This document shows positions 50,802 through 53,855 of a DNA stretch of 53,855 nucleotides, one piece after another. The stretch spans positions 129,656 through 183,510 of the forward strand of contig DATD01000009.1 of assembly GCA_002504525.1 (NCBI GenBank), read 5' to 3'. The translations under genes were made by a program, and so were the position numbers. The DNA comes from Methanomassiliicoccus sp. UBA345. Its GTDB lineage: Archaea > Thermoplasmatota > Thermoplasmata > Methanomassiliicoccales > Methanomassiliicoccaceae. Position 1 is the first letter of the stretch, and every line of letters begins with the position of its first letter. Under the pieces are notes generated by a model that worked only from the letters and a program-made list of their open reading frames with translations, was not told where the DNA came from and made no database searches.

Positions 50802-51050
50802 ATGGTCACCATGGTCAAGGCAGATATCCGTATCGAACTCAAGCACGGCGTTGCCGACCCCGAAGGGGAGAACACCCGAAAGGCCCTGGAGCTGCTGGGA
50901 TTCAAGGGCATCAAGAGCGTCAAGACGGTCAAACTCTTCGAGGTGGAGATGGATACGGAGCCCGAGGCCGCGAGGGAAGCGGCCGAGGATATGTGCCGCC
51001 GACTGTTGGCCAACCCGGTCATCCAGACCTTCCGCGTCGACCTGAAGTGA
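50802..51050 (+). CDS. purS: Phosphoribosylformylglycinamidine synthase subunit PurS
   Basis: 82 residues. ADIRIELKHGVADPEGENTR, LELLGFKGIKSVKTVKLFEV, and the end VIQTFRVDL match PurS. It bridges PurL and PurQ in FGAM synthesis. Its stop overlaps the PurL ATG by one base. Confidence 0.95.
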   Translation: MVTMVKADIRIELKHGVADPEGENTRKALELLGFKGIKSVKTVKLFEVEMDTEPEAAREAAEDMCRRLLANPVIQTFRVDLK

Positions 51051-53374
51051 TGACCATGACCGATCTCACCCGGAAGAGGGACGTGCCGTTCCCGCTGTAC
51101 GAGGTCGACCTATTCTCAGCCTCGGATCGCGATCTCATGGCAATGTCAGCGTCCATGGGGCTGAGCCTCAGCCTCGACGAGATGCTCGAAGTGAGGAAGT
51201 ACTTCTCGGCGAGAGGCCGCCTGCCGACCGACGTGGAGATACAGTCCATCGCCCAGGCATGGTCGGAGCATTGCTGCTACAAATCATCCAAGGTGTTCCT
51301 TCGCGAGCACATATTCACCATCCAACACCCCGACGTACTGGCCAAGGGCGACGCGGGGGTCATGGTCTTCGACGACGAGCATGCTTATGCGCTCAGGGTG
51401 GAAAGCCACAACCATCCGTCGGCCATCGAGCCGTACGGAGGAGCGGCCACCGGCATCGGTGGAATCGTGCGCGACGTTCTGGCCATGGGCGCGCAGCCCA
51501 TCGCCCTGGTCGATCCGCTGTTCTTCGGGCCGCCGGAACTTAGAGAGACGCCTCCCGGGGTGAAGCTGCCCAAGTACCTCATCAGAGGAGTGGTGTCGGG
51601 CATCCGCGACTACGGGAACCGCATCGGCATCCCGACCGTTGCCGGCGGCGTCTTCTTCGATCCGTCGTACACGGGCAACTGCCTCGTCAACGTCGGCTGC
51701 GTCGGGTTCATGCGCCGCGACAAGCTGCTGAAGAACGCCGTGCGAGGTGTTGGTGACGTTCTCATACTGGTAGGCGGCCGCACCGGCAGGGACGGCATTC
51801 ACGGCGTGACGTTTGCGTCGGCCGAGCTGAAGGAATCATCCGAGGAGGAGTCGCGCGGCTCGGTGCAGCTGGGAGACCCGATAACCAAGGAGCCTCTCAT
51901 CCACGCCTGCCTGGAAGTGAACGACCGCGGCCTAGTGTCGGGCATCAAGGACCTGGGCGGCGGAGGCCTCTCGTGCGTGGTCGGGGAGATCGCCCTGGCC
52001 GGAGAGTGCGGCGCCGACGTGCAGCTGGACCGCGTGCCGCTCAAGGAAGAGGGCCTGGCACCGTGGGAGATCTGGGTGTCGGAATCGCAGGAGCGCATGA
52101 TGCTCGCCACGCCCGAAGAGAACATCGACGCCGTCCTGGAGGTGTTCGACCTGTGGGACATACCGGCAACGGTCATCGGACGCGTGGTCAAGGAGCAGCG
52201 GGTGCGGCTTACCTATCACGGAGAGGAGATCTACGAGCTCGACCTCGACTTCCTCACCAAGGGGCCGGAATATTGCCGGCCGTGGGCCGCTCCGACGTCC
52301 TCGTCGCACGACGAGTTCGTGGCCCCCAACCTGCCGGAGGACCTCAACTCGGTCATACTCTCCACCCTGGCCGATCCGAACGTCGCATCCAAGGACTGGA
52401 TGGTCATGCAGTACGACCATGAGGTTCGCGCGTCCACGGTCATCAAGCCCCTGCAGGGCAAAGTGGGATTCCACGGCCCGGGCGACGGCGTGGTCATCAA
52501 GCCGCTGATGGATTCGAACCGCGGTCTCGCCATCGCGGTCGGCGTCAATCCCTGGTTCACTTCACAGGACCCCTACAACGGCGGCAGGAGCGCCGTCGAC
52601 GAGGTATGCCGCAACATCGCCGCGGTGGGCGGCCGCCCGCACGCGCTGACCGACTGCATGAACTTCGGCAATCCGGAGAAGCCCGAGCGGCTGTACGAGT
52701 TCCGGGAGGCCGTCAGAGGCATCGGCGAGATGGCCCGCGCAATGAACCTGGCAGTACCGTCCGGCAACGTGTCGTTCTACAACGAGACGGCGCAGGGGCC
52801 AGCGCTCCCGACCCCCACCTGCATGGGCGTGGGCATAGTCGAGGACATTCGCAAGTGCGTCACCACCGACCTGAAGCGCGCCCACAATCCGGTGTACCTC
52901 ATCGGCGAGACGAAGGACGAGATGGGCGCGTCCATGCTGTACCGCCGCTACGGCGGCAAGGGAGGAAAGGTCCCGGAAGTGGACGCGACGGCGCTGTCGA
53001 AGAACGTCGACACCGTGCTGGCGGCCGGCCAGGCCGGCCTGCTAAAGAGCTGCCACGACTGCTCCGACGGCGGCCTGGCGATTACCCTGGCGGAGATGTG
53101 CATCGGCGGCGATCTGGGCCTCCAGCTTGACCTGGCCGGACTCGGCGACGCAAGTTTCGAGACCAAGCTGTTCTCCGAGTCCAACTCCCGCTTCGTTGTC
53201 GAAGTTGACGCAGCGAAGCGTTCCGACTTCGAACGCCTGGCTACCAACGCCGTCTACCTCGGCATGGTCGAGCAGGACAAGAGGATGGTCGTCCGCGACG
53301 GCCGGAGGAAGGTCGATCTGAAGGTCCCGGCCATGCGAAGAGCTTGGAACGATGCGCTGTGGAGGCTGATGTGA
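51050..53374 (+). CDS. purL: Phosphoribosylformylglycinamidine synthase subunit PurL
   Basis: 774 residues, the small-PurL type that needs PurS and PurQ. Seen: AQAWSEHCCYKSSK, ALRVESHNHPSAIEPYGGAA, TGRDGIHGVTFAS, DLGGGGLSCVVGEIA, and in the second half LTDCMNFGNPEKPE and CHDCSDGGLAI. It converts FGAR and ammonia to FGAM with ATP. The purS-purL-purQ genes overlap by one base each (TGATG). Confidence 0.97.
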   Translation: MTMTDLTRKRDVPFPLYEVDLFSASDRDLMAMSASMGLSLSLDEMLEVRKYFSARGRLPTDVEIQSIAQAWSEHCCYKSSKVFLREHIFTIQHPDVLAKGDAGVMVFDDEHAYALRVESHNHPSAIEPYGGAATGIGGIVRDVLAMGAQPIALVDPLFFGPPELRETPPGVKLPKYLIRGVVSGIRDYGNRIGIPTVAGGVFFDPSYTGNCLVNVGCVGFMRRDKLLKNAVRGVGDVLILVGGRTGRDGIHGVTFASAELKESSEEESRGSVQLGDPITKEPLIHACLEVNDRGLVSGIKDLGGGGLSCVVGEIALAGECGADVQLDRVPLKEEGLAPWEIWVSESQERMMLATPEENIDAVLEVFDLWDIPATVIGRVVKEQRVRLTYHGEEIYELDLDFLTKGPEYCRPWAAPTSSSHDEFVAPNLPEDLNSVILSTLADPNVASKDWMVMQYDHEVRASTVIKPLQGKVGFHGPGDGVVIKPLMDSNRGLAIAVGVNPWFTSQDPYNGGRSAVDEVCRNIAAVGGRPHALTDCMNFGNPEKPERLYEFREAVRGIGEMARAMNLAVPSGNVSFYNETAQGPALPTPTCMGVGIVEDIRKCVTTDLKRAHNPVYLIGETKDEMGASMLYRRYGGKGGKVPEVDATALSKNVDTVLAAGQAGLLKSCHDCSDGGLAITLAEMCIGGDLGLQLDLAGLGDASFETKLFSESNSRFVVEVDAAKRSDFERLATNAVYLGMVEQDKRMVVRDGRRKVDLKVPAMRRAWNDALWRLM

Positions 53375-53855
53375 TGAACGTCGAGGAGATCAAGGTGTGC
53401 GTGCTCCGGATCGAGGGCACCAACTGTGAGGAGGAGGCCTACAACGCGTTCAAGATGCTCGGCGCTGACCCGGAGAAGGTGCACCTGAAGCAGCTTATCG
53501 GGGACTGCTCGCCGTCCATGCGGCGAGACCTTGACGATTATCATATCCTAATGTTCCCCGGCGGCTTCTCGGCCGGGGACTACGTTCGTGCCGGCGCCAT
53601 CTTCGCCGCGCGCATTAGGAGCGGCCTCGGCCCCGAGGTCGAGAACTTCGTGTCGTCCGGCCGACCAGTCCTGGGAGTGTGCAACGGCTTCCAGATCCTC
53701 GTAGAGCTCGGTCTTCTTCCATCGTTCGACGAGATCATGAGCGAGGAGCCGCGCTCGGCGCTGTACACCAACGATTCGGGCCGGTTCGAATGCCGGCCAA
53801 CCTACCTCAAGCATGAGAACCACGGGCGGTGCGTGTTCACCACCCTGCTGCCGAG
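53374..53855 (+). CDS. purQ: Phosphoribosylformylglycinamidine synthase subunit PurQ, 3' part missing
   Basis: About 160 residues are present before the right edge. VCVLRIEGTNCEEEAYNAFK, MFPGGFSAGDYVRAG and LGVCNGFQILVELGLLP with nucleophile Cys103 mark the class I glutamine amidotransferase PurQ, which supplies ammonia to PurL. The His/Glu of the triad lies beyond the window. Start ATG overlaps the PurL stop by one base. Confidence 0.96.
   Translation, partial: MNVEEIKVCVLRIEGTNCEEEAYNAFKMLGADPEKVHLKQLIGDCSPSMRRDLDDYHILMFPGGFSAGDYVRAGAIFAARIRSGLGPEVENFVSSGRPVLGVCNGFQILVELGLLPSFDEIMSEEPRSALYTNDSGRFECRPTYLKHENHGRCVFTTLLP

Noticed and set aside
1..53855. CRISPR array, insertion sequence, rRNA, replication origin
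   Set aside because: No regularly spaced repeats, transposase, rRNA segments or origin-type repeat clusters were found on either strand.

Overview
The window reads as a high-GC archaeal chromosome, most likely from the Thermoplasmatota or a related euryarchaeal lineage (the lineage is an inference). The archaeal markers are Gins51, a PAN proteasomal ATPase, a thermosome, a HerA-type ATPase, Alba, MBF1, Taw2, pantoate kinase, archaeal PEP carboxylase and form III RuBisCO. Many first genes of transcription units have a TATA-like box 25-30 nt before the start codon, which suggests leaderless mRNAs. Genes inside operons carry GGAG-type ribosome binding sites or ATGA overlaps. No rRNA, CRISPR array, insertion sequence or replication origin was seen. 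There is one tRNA, Lys(CTT).

Left part (1-19.9 kb). A methyl-tetrahydropterin:corrinoid methyltransferase cut by the window edge is followed by purH, ppcA and a [2Fe-2S]/ASKHA reductive activator of the corrinoid-protein type. Next come a geranylgeranyl reductase and Taw2. Two unrecognised genes (one Cys-rich) form a minus-strand unit. DUF835, Alba, a Bat-type HTH regulator, glutamate dehydrogenase and PolX follow. A tight operon then encodes the three enzymes of the archaeal AMP pathway: ribose-1,5-bisphosphate isomerase, RuBisCO and AMP phosphorylase.

Middle part (19.9-45 kb). A heat-shock block holds the thermosome and grpE-dnaK-dnaJ, with an inverted repeat at the thermosome promoter. 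It is followed by DUF2240, MBF1, PAN, a small winged-helix protein and a GPN GTPase. A broken gene (three frameshifts, two in-frame TGA) lies beside tRNA-Lys. Housekeeping genes follow: CBS protein, metallo-beta-lactamase protein, Gins51, DUF167, Toprim, gcvPA-gcvPB-tmk, coaBC-pantoate kinase, DUF357, HerA-like ATPase, prs and proS.

Right part (45-53.9 kb). After proS lies a 47-codon remnant that matches the C-terminal motif of an RNase III domain. Beyond it the sequence turns AT-richer and less gene-dense (about 45.08-47.8 kb). This stretch leads into a candidate uncharacterised system: an Arg-rich leader ORF overlapping a secreted six-Cys protein, then an operon of a membrane-anchored extracytoplasmic protein, an ABC ATPase and an ABC permease. 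The window closes with trmI and a purS-purL-purQ operon that runs off the end. PurH at the left and PurSLQ at the right feed IMP synthesis, Prs supplies PRPP, and the AMP pathway returns the ribose of nucleotides to 3-phosphoglycerate. The genes are densely packed: three convergent pairs share one CTAG as both stop codons, and a fourth pair abuts at TGATCA.
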